Shown here one piece after another: positions 12,801-20,887 of a stretch of DNA of 64,000 nucleotides. Position numbers and translations under genes: made by a program. The notes under the pieces are model-generated. The model was not told the origin of the DNA. It saw only the letters and a list, made by a program, of their open reading frames with translations, and did not search any database. Position 1 is the stretch's first letter. Each line of letters starts with the position of its first letter. The stretch spans positions 4,157,140-4,221,139 of the forward strand of contig JAMKCF010000001.1 in the NCBI GenBank assembly GCA_023634235.1. The letters are read 5' to 3'. Origin of the DNA: Pisaster brevispinus. Taxonomy: Eukaryota > Echinodermata > Asteroidea > Forcipulatida > Asteriidae.

Positions 12801-15800
12801 AATCGGAAAAAAAAAAAAAAAAAAAAGTTTTTTTTTTTTTGGCGATTTTTTTTTTTTAAAAGCCTTATATATGCTTGGCAACAACAATGTACAACCACAA
12901 TAATGTGAAATAAGCCTAGTACATGCTAAGAATGCACCTAAGAGCATAATAAACCTCAAAATTTTCTAGGGTACCATTGTGGATCTCATGTCCCTTGGCG
13001 TTTTGGCTGCCTCGCTCCGCGCTTGCGTTGTGCCTTTGAAAATTTCCTCTTTTTTTTCATCGGGCAGTTGCATGCCTGCAAATGAGATAGTTATCATTCA
13101 TTAAGCACATTGGGGGAAGGGTGTTCTGACCAGGGTCACAGTATCCTTGTATACCCCGATTGGGAAAGTTGTCATCCACTAAGCACATTGGGAGAAGAGT
13201 GTCTGACCAGGGTCATAGCATCCTTGTATACCCCCAATTGGGGTTGTTATACTTGTATACCCCGATTGGGATAGTTCTCATCCACTAAGCACATTGGGAG
13301 AAGAGTGTCTGACCAGGGTCATAGCATCCTTGTATACCCCCAATTGGGATTGTTATCCTTGTATACCCCGATTGGGATAGTTCTCATCTACTAAGCACAT
13401 TGGGAGAAATGTGTTCCGACCAGAGTAAACATGAGATGAAAAAGAAAACGCACTAATGAATGCCTCGATACATTATTAAATAGCGCCCCATATTTTGTCT
13501 TTGCCCATGCTTCCCTCCCCCCCCCACCCCCTGCCGACATATAATATTCTTTCTATCTAGGATTTGCCCATTGTCATCTTGATTTTTAGAATTTTTTATT
13601 TCTTTCCTTAAAATTCAGTAATTACTCAATACTGATTTTGTATTTAATTTTTGTGCGCTATCCCTGGCTTTGTTTTTGTTCTTTTTTCTTGTAGGTACCC
13701 AGTTCTTTTGTTTTATATATTTTGTATGCCTCAAATAATCAGTAAGACATTTCATTTACCAGACATATTTCTCTTTTGGTCTTCAATCAGGTTACCACAT
13801 CTTCTTAGCACCTCGGTATTATCAAGTAGCAAATAACTCCGGTGTCTTTCTACGAACGCCTCCCTCGGGTGCTCCGCCTCCGTATTTATCCCAATCCCCA
13901 GGTTAGTACGCAGGGCTCAAACTACCCACTCGGTTTTACTTTTTACAGTCAAAGTACAGACTTCACTCAGCCTCAGACAACACCCGCTGGGTTCTCTCTA
14001 GGATTTTTCAAAACTGGAGGGGCATTCTGGACCCAAATTGTTGATGGGTTTAGCCAAAGCACACTGAATTGACCATATTTTTGACCGCATGAGGGCGCTT
14101 TCATCAGGGAATGTCTTGCATCACAATAGCAGTTTTAGCTTATTATAATTGCCTGTTTGTAGTTTTCTTGCACCAATGAAGAAATACATAAAAAGTAGCG
14201 ATAAAAAAGTGAAAAAACCCTGTTTGTTTACTTGTTTTTCATCATGTGAAATTTAATAATAATAATAATAATAATTGATTCTTATATAGCGCTTTATCAC
14301 AGCCCGAATGCCGTATCAAAGCGCCTCTGACATTATTACCCCTGGTCACTGGGCCATATATTTCATTCGTTAAACCATCTCAGCTCCCTGGGGAGTAAAC
14401 AGCCGGTGCTGCGAGTTTACCGCGCTCCAAGCTAATCATTCACATAAACCATCTCTGCCCTCACAGGTACCCATTTTACCCCTGGGTGGAGAGAAACAAT
14501 TATGGTTAAGTGTCTTGCTCAAGGACACAAGTGTCACGACCGGGATTCGAACCCACATCCCGATGACTTAACCACCAGAACTTGAGTCCGATGCTCTTAT
14601 CCGCTCGGCCACGACACCCCACAAATTTATCCACATACGCCCTCACGTGGTCAAAAATACGGCGAATTGACACAAGGTCCTTAGAATGTTTTGTACATGG
14701 TGTTTGTGGCGTGGCGTAGCCGAGCGGTTTAGTTCATCGGACCCAAGCTCTGGTGTTGTCAACAGCAGAGTGTGGGTTCGAATCCCGGTCATGGCACTTG
14801 TGTCCTTGAGCAAGGCACTTAACCATAAAAGTTGGAAATGTAGTGCACTCTGCTCTGCCAACCAGGCTCCTAGTGGATGATACCCTTGCCTACATCCTTA
14901 CGGACTGTGAAGGGGGTAACCCTCTTTCAGCCCCAGGAGTAGGTGGCAACGTGCCCCTGGTGACAGTTGAGCCAGGTTGACAGCACAAATCTTGAAGTGG
15001 CCGTCCGGCCTTGTGAGTTGGGCGATATCTCATAAAAATATAAAAATATCCATGGTTTCTCAAAGACCTTACGTCCAATCTGGAGCATTCTAAATGGTTT
15101 TATCTTGATGCTTTTTATGGATTTGTTCTGAAGTCCTCCAAAGTAATAAATAAATAAAACAAAATTTGTTCTGGCCACAATTCATAAAAATACGCTAGCT
15201 TGTGCATCGGGAGAGCGGGCGACCCGTCTGGTTGAAAACAAACCAGGTAGCAAATATCTCAAATCTGCTGCCTACAAATTATTTGCTTTAGCTGTTCCAG
15301 GTCTGTAGAACAAGCTTCCAATCACCCCTAAATTCACTGCCTAGTTTTGTAATTTTTGAACATGGTCTTGTATATATATTCGGTTTGCGGTAACACCATG
15401 TGTATATCTACTAGCGGTGTAGATTTGTTCTTTGAGAACTAGGTCTTTCTTTTTAATTCTACTGCAGCGGAGTAAATTTGGAATCGGGAGACTACTTCGG
15501 GAAACTACTTGACGTCTCCTGACGATGACTAGAGCAAGCTAGTCGAAACGTTGAGACCAAATTTAAGAACTCACTCCGCGGCAGTGAAGTTTATAACGAG
15601 AAGTCCCCTCGATCCGATCCACTATTAAGCTAAAGTAGTAGTCCCGGCCAATTTCCTACCCTCCGCCCAGGTAGTAGCTAATAAGCTGGACAGTTCTTTT
15701 CAGAACTTAGTAGTCTCCCGAAGTAGTCTCCCGATTCCAAATCTACTCCGCGGCAGTAGAATTAAAAAGCAAGACCTAGTTCTCAAAGAACAAATCTACA

Positions 15801-16673
15801 CAGCTAGTAGATATACACATGGTGTTACAGCAAACCGAATATATATTGATACCCCACCATGCAAAGCCTCAAAAAGTATATGGTCTTGTATGGCACAAAG
15901 GGAGTTCTGTCAGGGCTTGTCAAATGACAATCGTTTTTATGAATGTTTAGGTACTTTTTAGTGATGTAAGCATTCATTGATGTTACCGACCAGTTTTCGT
16001 GTAGCTCTAAAATTGCTTTGGTTAATAAATTTACGTCAGAAACTTTTTTTTCTGGTTAAGGTCGCCAAAGCTCACCCAGGACTCACCCTTAGCATTAGCC
16101 CGGCATACACTGTCTAGTAAAAAAATACAACGAGCTAGTAAACACCACTTCTAAACTTGTCCTGTGGGCTACTAAAAACTATGCAACATACTTGTTTAAA
16201 ATGCTCAAATTTCTTTCTTTTCACTTGTGGATATTACATTGTTACAATTTGTGAATTTATTTTTGAGTGTGTAAATGTAGCTTCATTTGACCATTAAACT
16301 GGTTGTGATCGCTACCACTAATACATCAGAAAAATCTGGGCTACTAAAACTTCCTGGGGGCAAGTAAAACAAACAGTTCACTAGGCCAGTGGTTCTATTT
16401 ACAAAAAGCTTAACCCAAGTTCTGACCAGTGTTACAGTAGACCTTATTTTTTCAAGAGGTGTGTAGTAACTGCTGTATTGTAAATCCCCTTTTGACATGA
16501 ATATCTCTCACATGTACATTGTCTTTACAGCATATCAGCATAGTCCGTACCAGTCGTCGTTTGATACTTCCTTACGGCATCGTCCACAACAGCAGCAGCA
16601 ACAGCAACGATCACCTACCAAGCTTTGGAGTACGGCCTACAGTCCACAGCCTGGCTCCAGCCCTCAGTATTAG
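627..16673 (+). CDS. NUP210: Nuclear pore membrane glycoprotein 210 (NUP210/gp210), C-terminal 815 residues, 15 exons
   Basis: Fifteen segments bounded by AG/GT sites keep one reading frame: 627-806, 1338-1550, 2185-2340, 3061-3318, 3744-3919, 4796-4880, 5214-5343, 6067-6203, 6787-6910, 7767-7913, 9093-9346, 10582-10804, 12553-12663, 13791-13901, 16531-16673. NUP210 is a type I membrane protein of the nuclear pore ring with a huge lumenal part. Seen here: lumenal beta-rich sequence; a bacterial-Ig-like (BID_2) stretch around fragment residues 235-260 (NGQGLVSAG...TGQASVQVTA); one hydrophobic helix near residues 713-732; and a cytoplasmic tail of about 83 residues with SPTKLWS near the end. 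Vertebrate family members are about 1,890 residues, so roughly 1,070 residues lie upstream of the window. All junction phases close exactly (total 2,448 nt including stop). The family assignment is from remembered sequence character, not a search. Confidence 0.93.
1105..1176 (+). repeat. tRNA-like SINE head (family 2)
   Basis: A-box-like CTCAGCTGGTAGAGT and B-box-like GGTTCTAATCC with 'ggcacgtta' between, followed by T-rich and AT-rich sequence. A sister copy lies at 2755-2825. The acceptor stem does not pair, so it is not called as a functional tRNA. Confidence 0.6.
1338..1550 (+). CDS. NUP210: NUP210 exon
   Basis: Acceptor tccacag, donor CGG/gtgagt; 71 codons, phase 0 to 0. Lumenal sequence with the motif GLEFHWTVTNPDVVSVEP, characteristic of the repeated Ig-like folds of this family. 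Confidence 0.92.
1551..2184. other. NUP210 intron with nothing recognised
   Basis: AT-rich sequence with short ORFs only. A loosely inverted pair (atagacctt near 1690, aggtcatttagacctt near 1851) may mark an old small element. Confidence 0.4.
2185..2340 (+). CDS. NUP210: NUP210 exon
   Basis: Acceptor gtttacag, donor CAG/gtaacc; 52 codons, phase 0 to 0. Lumenal segment. Confidence 0.9.
2367..2640 (+). repeat. tRNA-derived SINE (family 1)
   Basis: Head has TGGCCGAGAGGTTTAG (A box) and GGTTCGAATCTC (B box), then the shared body 'tgtgtccttgagcaag...gggtacctgtgatggcagagatg...ccagggagctgagatggttta'. At least eight other copies lie in the window. Confidence 0.85.
2755..2825 (+). repeat. tRNA-like SINE head (family 2)
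   Basis: AGCTCAGTTGGTAGAGCG (A box) and GGTTCAAGTC (B box), followed by 'agtgattttgtctttgttca', which is also present after the 1105 copy. Confidence 0.65.
3061..3318 (+). CDS. NUP210: NUP210 exon with BID_2-like Ig segment
   Basis: Acceptor ctgaacag, donor AAG/gtgggt; 86 codons. Contains VNGQGLVSAG and TGQASVQVTA, the typical end of a bacterial-Ig-like group 2 fold that this family is known to carry. Confidence 0.92.
3744..3919 (+). CDS. NUP210: NUP210 exon
   Basis: Acceptor ctgtag, donor CAG/gtatta; 176 nt, ends in phase 2. Contains VFPVGMTLSFAVAFYDNFGD. The split AG|A codon (Arg) is completed by the next exon. Confidence 0.92.
3948..4092. mobile_element. Small inverted-repeat element (MITE family M3)
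   Basis: Ends 'gggagacttttg...ctaggtggcagcagacttac' and 'gtaagtctgctgccacctag...caaagtctccc' are inverted copies around a short middle. A second copy lies at 30321-30469. It starts 28 bp after a NUP210 donor site. Confidence 0.75.
4339..4498. mobile_element. Small foldback element (MITE family M4)
   Basis: Terminal cgatttcac...gtgaaatcg, with internal inverted 'cctaacttagga'/'tcctaagttagga' and 'actcgtcctaac' blocks. A second copy lies at 20747-20887. Confidence 0.75.
4796..4880 (+). CDS. NUP210: NUP210 exon
   Basis: Acceptor tttttag, donor AAG/gtaatt; 85 nt, starts with the third base of Arg and ends in phase 0. Encodes FDMLRLQAGPDNGTFVARAT and on to STIFK. Confidence 0.9.
5214..5343 (+). 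CDS. NUP210: NUP210 exon
   Basis: Acceptor gtttag, donor AGG/gtaggt; 130 nt, ends in phase 1. Contains WDKNSPWIEDYVNIPVGS and a VGDVICF segment. The donor could be slid by one base, but only this choice keeps frame with the next exon. Confidence 0.9.
5379..5600 (+). repeat. 5'-truncated tRNA-derived SINE (family 1)
   Basis: Begins within the head (gttctggtgtttctgatcagcagagtgtgggt), with B-box-like sequence and a 3' end 'acggtgctatataaatat'. Confidence 0.7.
5645..5930. mobile_element. MITE (family M1)
   Basis: Terminal inverted repeats GGAAAGCTCCATTAAAG / CTTTAATGGAGCTTTC. The body 'ggatgagcagttaatctgcctggggcagtcagcagccctactgg' is shared with 9484-9752. No transposase frame. Confidence 0.75.
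6067..6203 (+). CDS. NUP210: NUP210 exon
   Basis: Acceptor tcatacag, donor GAG/gtgaga; 137 nt, phase 1 to 0. Contains LQLDSASGVAVAARPGHTTL. Confidence 0.9.
6204..6786. other. NUP210 intron with nothing recognised
   Basis: AT-rich; no repeat structure or coding signal that I can support. Confidence 0.4.
6787..6910 (+). CDS. NUP210: NUP210 exon
   Basis: Acceptor ttattcag, donor AAG/gtatgt; 124 nt, phase 0 to 1. Encodes VYVLPINKIKLEKEAVSFFT and following residues. Confidence 0.88.
6947..7102. mobile_element. MITE (family M2)
   Basis: Ends 'tttcataaagctgcta' and 'agcagctctatgaaa' are inverted, with internal 'ccaaaacaaggttaccagcc' and 'tgactggtatcctgct'. Related copies or fragments lie at 8378-8475, 12240-12387, 18186-18303 and about 18670-18880. 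Confidence 0.7.
7767..7913 (+). CDS. NUP210: NUP210 exon
   Basis: Acceptor tatcag, donor TAG/gtaagt; 147 nt, phase 1 to 1. Contains PPIVCQLSFRDRGLKVQASE. A GC-rich repeat begins immediately downstream of the donor. Confidence 0.88.
7925..8300. repeat. GC-rich block of unknown identity in NUP210 intron
   Basis: Begins 11 bp after the donor at 7913, with the palindrome ccccgcggggc and then dense GC-rich sequence ending near 'ccacgcctgtgttgtgctttag'. Its composition differs sharply from the surrounding AT-rich intron. It has the look of a structured repeat or truncated retroelement, but I do not recognise a family. Confidence 0.45.
8378..8475. repeat. MITE family M2 fragment
   Basis: 'ccaatttcatagagccgcgta...gctaaacagtttgctgcctag' resembles the left end of family M2 (6947-7102). 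Confidence 0.45.
8640..9030 (+). mobile_element. Diverged hammerhead/Penelope-like tail copy
   Basis: Contains 'ctgatgac...caggctagtcaaagccttgagaccaa', then 'ctccgcggcagtagag' and the terminal 'ggtgttatcgcaaaccgaatat', matching the order in 15374-15879. The catalytic GAA is altered. The first ~90 bp (tagcccggcatacaatgtctag...gtgggctact) recur at 16097-16185. Confidence 0.6.
9093..9346 (+). CDS. NUP210: NUP210 exon
   Basis: Acceptor ttgtccag, donor AGG/gtgagt; 254 nt, phase 1 to 0. Contains YFCGI and a long lumenal segment ending DATLKAMR. Confidence 0.9.
9484..9752. mobile_element. MITE (family M1), second copy
   Basis: Same terminal repeats and body as 5645-5930 (ggaaagctccatta ... taattgagctttcc). 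Confidence 0.72.
10150..10490 (+). pseudogene. 5'-truncated retrotransposon 3' end, broken ORF tail
   Basis: Frame from about 10284 encodes KVVPVVVGALGTIPKALRKL, then LDENGAP-stop. The same segment at 11586-11747 continues further. The VIPVVVGALG...ELLQK..LLGTARILRK C-terminus is one I associate with retrotransposon polyproteins in invertebrate genomes. Confidence 0.55.
10582..10804 (+). CDS. NUP210: NUP210 exon
   Basis: Acceptor gctttcag, donor ACG/gtaaat; 223 nt, phase 0 to 1. Last lumenal beta-rich segment (VADSSLIEVAKHYS; IEFYDSLTGQKQVIPVGVNM), just before the membrane exon. Confidence 0.9.
10890..11245 (-). repeat. tRNA-derived SINE (family 1), minus strand
   Basis: Reverse-complement head (gctcggccaggacatgcc at the right end) and body 'gccacctactcctgggactgaaacagggttacccccttcacagtctg', shared with 14705-15031 and 18333-18690. 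Confidence 0.8.
11330..11425 (-). repeat. Penelope-like tail fragment (minus)
   Basis: 'actttgcatggtgggagtacaat...ggtggtgacaccacgtgtac...gagtagcggtggttttgagaagaactgg' matches the tail at 47540-47640 and, inverted, at 33000-33085. Confidence 0.5.
11470..11790 (+). pseudogene. 5'-truncated retrotransposon 3' end, C-terminal fragment intact to stop
   Basis: Frame 11586-11750 encodes KVVPVVVGALGTIPKALRKL, IDEIGTNVRVELLQKAALLG and TARILRKTLEI-stop. It is followed by a hairpin-like 3' end 'ggctacgggacgtagcccgactcg'. The upstream 100 bp are noncoding and also match the copy at 10155. Confidence 0.6.
12240..12387. mobile_element. MITE (family M2)
   Basis: 'gcccaatgtcatagagctgcttaagcac' and 'agcagctctctgaaatagggc' are inverted ends; internal 'tgtgactggtatcctgctcatat'. 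Confidence 0.7.
12553..12663 (+). CDS. NUP210: NUP210 transmembrane exon
   Basis: Acceptor gttttacag, donor ATAT/gtaagt; 111 nt, phase 1 to 1. Encodes the single membrane helix: YWILLLIVILAIAG continuing to IVLIC. This anchors the protein in the nuclear envelope. Confidence 0.92.
12731..13080. mobile_element. MITE with perfect 15-bp terminal inverted repeats
   Basis: TGCAGGCATGCAACT at 12731-12745 and its exact complement at 13066-13080. The interior is homopolymer-rich (A and T runs) with repeated 'tttccgcg' words. No coding capacity. Confidence 0.75.
13088..13425. repeat. Composite tandem repeat, about 3 copies
   Basis: Blocks 'catccactaagcacattgggagaagagtgtctgaccagggtcatagcatcc' and 'ttgtataccccgattggga' alternate. 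The last two full units are nearly identical with a period of about 113 bp. Confidence 0.85.
13791..13901 (+). CDS. NUP210: NUP210 cytoplasmic tail exon
   Basis: Acceptor ttcaatcag, donor CCAG/gttagt; 111 nt. First part of the pore-facing tail, proline-rich (RTPPSGAPPPY). Confidence 0.85.
14075..14655. mobile_element. MITE (family M5) interrupted by a SINE
   Basis: Ends 'tatttttgaccgcatgagggcg' and 'cgccctcacgtggtcaaaaata'. An uninterrupted copy lies at 19207-19425, so the SINE at 14253-14623 is a later nested insertion. Confidence 0.8.
14253..14623 (-). repeat. tRNA-derived SINE (family 1) nested in a MITE
   Basis: Minus-strand head at the right end (ccgctcggccacgac) and an (AAT)n tail at the left end. 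Flanked by AAATTTA on both sides; the empty site at 19207-19425 has it once. Confidence 0.85.
14705..15031 (+). repeat. tRNA-derived SINE (family 1)
   Basis: Head GTAGCCGAGCGGTTTAG and B box GGTTCGAATCCC; body 'ggtaaccctctttcagccccaggagtaggtggcaac' ending near 'gggcgatatctcat'. Confidence 0.85.
15374..15879 (+). mobile_element. Hammerhead-bearing Penelope-like element with inverted end, 12-bp TSD
   Basis: ATGGTCTTGTAT occurs at 15362-15373 and 15880-15891. Inside are a left arm (about 15374-15506, from tattcggtttgcggtaacaccatg), a hammerhead-like core at 15514-15558, and a right arm that is the left arm inverted (about 15717-15845, ending acagcaaaccgaatatat). No coding frame, so it is a short non-autonomous or end-only copy. 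Confidence 0.8.
15514..15558 (+). ncRNA. Hammerhead-ribozyme-like motif (type I)
   Basis: Stem I GTCTC/GAGAC; core CTGACGA at 15519-15525 (fits CUGANGA); one extra T at 15526; stem II GACTAG/CTAGTC with loop AGCAAG; GAA at 15545-15547; minimal stem III ACGT; predicted cleavage after T15552. The extra nucleotide before stem II and the two-pair stem III are unusual, and activity is not shown. Confidence 0.55.
16097..16185 (+). repeat. Short repeat shared with 8641-8728
   Basis: 'tagcccggcatacactgtctagtaaaa...cttgtcctgtgggctactaaaaact' matches the start of the diverged element at 8640. Confidence 0.6.
16531..16673 (+). CDS. NUP210: NUP210 last exon: Q7 tract, SPTKLWS tail and stop
   Basis: Acceptor tctttacag; 143 nt ending TAG at 16671-16673. 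Encodes a seven-glutamine run (mixed CAG/CAA), then RSPTKLWSTAYSPQPGSSPQY-stop. The SP..LWS signature is what I expect at the end of NUP210 proteins, and it supports the splice choices upstream. Confidence 0.88.
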
Positions 16674-18130
16674 TCAAGTGCTGGACTCTGATCGGTTCAC
16701 ATGTTCTAATGATAAGCAGTTTTTGTTTGGCCCTGCAACACCATACCCTACCATAGAGAAAGCACCCACGGTTGGTTAGCTTTGAGTGCCCGACCCCCAT
16801 GGGGTCTTACCCTTTGGTTCAGGCACTGGCAACGAGCAAATCCCTTTGCCCAATAGTCCCCGCTCGGAGTCCATTGGACTATACCTGGCGCGCACATTGA
16901 ATCTATGCATAGAGTCCATATGGAAAAATAAAACACTTTCGATCTCTGACTGTGCTTCGTGGTCATATATAATGGGTTGATCTGGCTGGCTGCCAAAGAT
17001 GCCCTTGCATGCCTGCGGCTCGAGCACTTTGTAGCCGCGTCCTTTGCAATTCCGCTATTCAGCTGCTAGTATTAAGTTTGATTAGCCTCCCAAATGATTA
17101 CTATATTATAAAGACTTGTAATCAAGACTAACAATGGGTCCTTTCTCTGAATGAAGATCCTACAAAGTCAGACACTTTTCTGAAACAGATTTTAGTTTTG
17201 CAAGATTCGGAACCATCAGGTTCCCTTCCCTCCTCACCCCACCAAACCCTGACACCCTCCTCCCCCCTCCCCCCCTGCCTCCCACTTCCTTGCTTTCTTG
17301 ATGTAGTTTAAAAGAAAATTGTTCACTTGATTGTAGTTTGTAAATGACCCACATACTCTTGTGTGAGAACTGCCTTCAAAACCGTTCTTGAATGAAAGAT
17401 GGCGAAAGTGCAAGATCCCCTAACAAATGCAGTATATCTCTGCATGATTCACTCTCTGCTTTGGCGAGATTATTTGTGGTGAATATTGTAACGTGCCTTT
17501 GCTCTAGTATTATTACCTTAGCTATGCAGCCTTATTCATAACACTAAGGGACAAGAAGTATAGACGGAAACGCTTCTGAGTTTAACGGGAATGTAACATT
17601 TTATTGGGGATAAACTCTTACTTACATGTATTCTACTAGTTCTCTATATACAACTTCTACAACTGTTTGGCAGGAATGGTTTCTTGATCTTAACTAGCTA
17701 AAGATAGGTACGGTCTGACTTCTCTGATCGCTGGCTGGTCTAAGACTAACTCATATCGAATCATACAACACTATTTAACAACACACGATAAACTAGGTAG
17801 TAGCTAGCAGCTATGCAACAGCTACGCACGCATAGACCACGATGTGTGCATGTGATCAGAACGTGCTGTCATCCAGGCTTCGCCTATTCGTCGCGTGATC
17901 ACCAAGTCATGTAGGCCATGGCTAGTAGTGCGCCAACAACGGCGCAGCTCGGTTTGAAGTACTTTAGCAGAAAGGACAATCGCCGATTTGTGCTTCCAAG
18001 AGTTTCCGTCTCATTTTTATTCCGGTTTAGAATCCTGTTTAATTTACCCCATTGTATAATTATTGAACTATGCAATACTGATTCAGGGAAAACTATTTTG
18101 TATTGTAGGCTTAAATAAATGTTAAGTATG
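16674..18130 (+). other. Probable NUP210 3' UTR and downstream sequence
   Basis: No coding exon is recognised. Candidate AATAAA poly(A) signals lie at 16927-16932 and 18114-18119. A C-rich stretch occurs near 17260-17285. A 66-codon ATG frame at 17918 has no recognisable similarity and is not called. Confidence 0.5.
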
Positions 18131-18185
18131 TTTACTGTGGTATGTCTTTTTTTACATTGTTTGATTTGAAGATTGACTTATCTTG

Positions 18186-18303
18186 GCCCACTGTCATTGC
18201 TTACCAGAATAAGGTTGCCAGCCAAAACACCATTTTACACCATATGTGACTGGTGTCCTGCTCATATGTGCTCAAAAGAATCTTTTTAAGCAATGTTTTC
18301 TTC
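18186..18303. repeat. MITE family M2 fragment
   Basis: 'ttaccagaataaggttgccagccaaaac...gtgactggtgtcctgctcatatgtgctcaa' matches the middle of family M2. Confidence 0.55.
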
Positions 18304-18332
18304 TGATTGACCTTGTTTTTTATATTTTTTTT

Positions 18333-18690
18333 TATGAGATACCGCCTAACATCACAAGGCCGGATGGCCACTTCTAGGCGAGGGCTACACTTAACTGATT
18401 TGGGCTGTCAACCCAAATCAACTGTCACCAGGGGCATGTTGCCACCTACTCCTGGGGTTGAAACAGGGTTTACCCCTTCACAGTCTGTATTAAGGATGTA
18501 GGCACGGGTATCATCCACTAGGAGCCTGGCTGGTAGAGCAGAAAGCAATACCTTACCAACTTTTTACTAAGCAATCATGGTTAAGTGCCTAGCTCAAGGG
18601 CACAAGTGTCATAACCGGGCATTGAGCCCACACTCTGCTGCTGGCAACACCAGAGCTTGGGTCCACTCTACAATGACATGCTCCTAAAGC
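18333..18690 (-). repeat. tRNA-derived SINE (family 1), minus strand
   Basis: Begins 'atgagataccgcctaacatcacaaggccggatggccact' and ends in the reverse of the SINE head (cagagcttgggtcc). A MITE M2 piece directly follows. Confidence 0.8.
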
Positions 18691-19206
18691 TGTTTGAGCA
18701 CCCTGCAAAAATTGCTTGGCATAGAAAAAGCTTCCTATTGAGAAGAAACAGACTACCAGTGAAAATACAGTGTAATGTGTATTGTTTGTGACTGGTCCAC
18801 TGATAATTATTGAATAGCAGAAACAAAAATAACACAATTTTCTGCTTTGCTTAGAAACAGCTATGTGAAATCGGGCCTTGGGGTCAATTTAATAGAGGTG
18901 CTTAGAAACAGAAAAGGGAATATTTAACAAGATGAACGGTTGTCTGATTGTTATTATCATTCCTCTTTTCATTTTTTTCATTTTTATTTTTTTTACTTCT
19001 TTTTTCCTTGAAGAAAGTTGTTCAGGGTGAACATTACATTTTATGTTTGACCTCTTGGCTGGATCTAAACTGTTGCTTTATCCTCAATGGAAATTGTTTA
19101 AGATTTTGATGTAGTGTCATACTTTGATTATGACCCTAAAAGGCTAATGTTACATAACGATGGTAATAATGGTAAGCATCCTGCGAAATTATTTCTTCTG
19201 AAATTT

Positions 19207-19425
19207 ATCATATTTTTGACCGCATGAGGGCGCTGTCATCAGGGAATGTCTTGAATCACAATAGCAGTTTTAGCTTATTATAATTGCCTGTTTGTAGTTT
19301 TCTTGCACCAATGAAGAAATACATAAAAAATAGCGATAAAAAAGTGAAAAAAAACCCTGTTTGTTTACTTGTTTTTCATCATGTGAAATTTATCCACATA
19401 CGCCCTCGCGTGGTCAAAAATACGG
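19207..19425. mobile_element. MITE (family M5), intact copy
   Basis: 'catatttttgaccgcatgagggcgctgtcatcagg' to 'cgccctcgcgtggtcaaaaatacg'. Nearly identical to the interrupted copy at 14075-14655. Confidence 0.8.
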
Positions 19426-20084
19426 CGAATTCCCCCAGTGATTGAATATCAATAATAGTATGTCAAAATATGTTCATCTCCAAAGCTTGCCTGCGGGTGA
19501 CTTTTGGAAATTTATGAGGTATCCATTTGAATGTTGCCGTCAATACGGACAGAGATGCGGTTTGTACCCACTGTCACCTCGCTATAAACCTGGTTGGACT
19601 CGCGCTCTAATAATGAAAACACCGCAACAGATTTAGATGTTTGCTTAATAAGTAGGCACTCATAAGTCAAGTGAAACTTTCAGAAACTTTCAGAGGTGAC
19701 TGTGATGTTTATTGTATCTTTCTTGATAATTTTGCGTATAAATTAGCATTAAGTTGACAAAAACCAAGCGATGACTTGAACTGATGGCTGCCAATGCCAC
19801 TTCAAAGTTTTGTATACTTATCTGTGTAGAAAATTACTCTAAAGTTAATTAAAGTAAATGTCATGTTATACACAAATTTAAAAAATAGTTTTGGGGAAAG
19901 GAGATATCTAGTTGTTTTGTTTTGTTTTTTGGGGGGAGGGGGGTTAAGCGGATGAGATCCATGGGAGCATTTTGTAAGTCAATATGACTGTTGTATTTGT
20001 ACAGCATTTATTCCGCACTGTAGAATAGATTGAACTGGTAGCCTGCGTCTGTTGTTTGTAAATACTTGATTGTGCACACATAAT

Positions 20085-20400
20085 GCTATAGACCTTTCTT
20101 TTGCAACGTCACAGCCCAAGATTTTGCCAACCCAGGCTGGAAAACCATGGAAAGCCATCAATGCAAAACAAAAACAGATAACTACAGTTTGTAACAATGG
20201 TACACAAATATTCAAAAATAGTGTTGAATTTATTGGAAACAAAGCAACCGATCATGGGAGGTATTTTATTTAATTAATAGTTTGCCGAAAATGTTGAATT
20301 TGGTTAAAACATCTGTTAACACGATTGAATGTTTTACTAACATTCGGCGGTCCATGCCAACCAGCGCGGTTTGTTTATCAACAATGGAAAGGTCTATAGC
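20085..20400. mobile_element. Inverted-repeat element with perfect 14-bp ends
   Basis: GCTATAGACCTTTC at 20085-20098 and GAAAGGTCTATAGC at 20387-20400. No transposase frame. Confidence 0.65.
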
Positions 20401-20746
20401 TGCCCCTTTGCGCGATGCCCAGCACACTTACACGCGCCTATCCTGTCTGCCATTTTGGGAGTCAAAATGTTCGTAAAGGAATTGACTTGCAAAATGGCGG
20501 AAATGGTAGACTTGCATTATGCTGAGATGCGTTCCGCGTCTGTATTAAGGGTCATTAGACAGCTTGGCAAACACTCAGTGTTCATGTGTGAGCCATGGAA
20601 TGAGGTGCATGCTGGGGCCTTTCTTCGGCTCCTGCTCCAGGCTCCGTCTGATGTTCAAACCATCATGTGCAAAATACACGCTGCTCCAGAAATGTATAAC
20701 AGAGCCAAAGCCTGAGACAAAGCCCAAAGGTTTGGGAAAAGGTCCT

Positions 20747-20887
20747 GGGGTCGATTTCACAAAGATAGTCCTAACTTAGGACTTGTCCTAGTTGTTATTA
20801 AAAACTTAAGGCTAGTCCTAAGTTAGGACGAGTAACTCGTCCTAACTCGAGATAAGACTAGTCTTAACTCTTTGTGAAATCCACCCC
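20747..20887. mobile_element. Small foldback element (MITE family M4), second copy
   Basis: 'ggggtcgatttcacaaag...cctaacttaggac' inverted against 'gtcctaagttagga...ctttgtgaaatccacccc'; matches 4339-4498. Confidence 0.78.

Noticed and set aside
14705..14795. tRNA-Leu-like sequence (and similar heads elsewhere)
   Set aside because: A and B boxes are present but the sequence continues into a shared SINE body; many dispersed copies show it is a SINE head.
17918..18118. 66-codon ORF starting MASSAPTTAQLG
   Set aside because: Codon use near the ATG looks plausible, but there is no similarity, no splice donor where the coding look ends, and it sits in likely 3' UTR.
20371..20715. 114-residue plus-strand ORF
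   Set aside because: Its start lies inside an inverted-repeat element; there is no recognisable family, and no splice or poly(A) support that I can defend.
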